From: Skermanella pratensis
GTDB taxonomy: Bacteria > Pseudomonadota > Alphaproteobacteria > Azospirillales > Azospirillaceae
DNA length: 64,000 nt
Assembly (NCBI RefSeq): GCF_008843145.1
Contig: NZ_CP030265.1
Coordinates: 5,759,001 to 5,823,000, forward strand
Reading direction: 5' to 3'
Below, piece by piece: positions 63,998 through 64,000 of the stretch (its first letter is position 1; the number at the start of each line of letters is the position of its first letter). A model generated the notes under the pieces. The model was not told the origin of the DNA. It did not search any database and saw only the letters and a list, made by a program, of their open reading frames with translations. A program made the position numbers and the translations under genes.

Positions 63998-64000
63998 GAT

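Overview
The window is very GC-rich, gene-dense chromosomal DNA from an alphaproteobacterium, most likely Rhodospirillales/Azospirillaceae (Skermanella or Azospirillum-like). This is inferred from gene order: hemC-hemD-Mic60-hemY divergent from tsaD-gpsA, murJ-trpS, DUF3576-leuS-holA, an Irr-type Fur regulator, and paired 16-strand-type porins ending in Phe. I saw no rRNA, tRNA, CRISPR array, phage genes or intact transposase. Most of the window is core metabolism and housekeeping. The accessory signal sits in the intergenic repeats and in one decayed region at about 33.3-35.1 kb.

Layout. 0.1-6.5 kb: Sir2 deacylase, DUF6314, an overlapping LMW phosphatase/fructosamine-kinase pair (probable protein deglycation), ExoD-like protein, 2-hydroxyacid dehydrogenase, periplasmic SH3 protein, rubrerythrin and Irr. 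6.7-9.6 kb: acs, a 720-base gap, and a tiny gene resembling only the hairpin tip of a chemoreceptor. 9.6-18.9 kb: leftward Rieske-EVE-YciI-gpsA-tsaD-unknown gene, divergent from rightward hemC-hemD-Mic60 (with an N-terminal helix-turn-helix)-hemY. 19-25 kb: rsmB, rpe, heparinase II/III, purH. 24.7-27.4 kb: znuA divergent from znuCB around a Zur box. 27.5-30.8 kb: dnaK-dnaJ with a perfect hairpin between them.

31-35 kb: a 67-residue gene with its own leader hairpin and terminator, DUF1848, a PAS_5 protein, then a gene graveyard. The graveyard holds a truncated exported protein, a 182-bp MITE with 27-bp inverted ends at CTAG, the 3' remnant of a chemoreceptor, and a glycosyltransferase-type N-terminal fragment with an in-frame TAG. 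35-47 kb: Tat-exported carbonic anhydrase, DUF2254, extradiol dioxygenase, YciI, EamA transporter, DUF3429, SDR, AraC-MGMT, DUF2244, nth, a glycine-zipper protein, L,D-transpeptidase, yggS, and a JmjC-type cupin oxygenase. 47.2-50.5 kb: Doc/MazE-type toxin-antitoxin and two paralogous porins. 50.7-55.6 kb: GIY-YIG, DUF3576 lipoprotein, leuS, holA (no lptE between them). 55.8-60.2 kb: a cytosolic hybrid kinase with two receivers in an operon with an Atm1-type ABC exporter. 60.4-64 kb: a small coiled-coil protein, and leftward murJ-trpS-pcp.

Two dispersed palindrome families recur between genes. One has ends reading GTAGGTCGG (three sites). The other is built on GACCGGRCTTGAYCCGGTC (three sites). 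The best candidates for something undescribed are the HTH-Mic60 fusion, the MCP-tip microgene, the kinase/Atm1 operon and the small unrecognised genes at 13.3, 31.5, 43.6 and 60.4 kb. None of them is a clear novel defence or mobile system.
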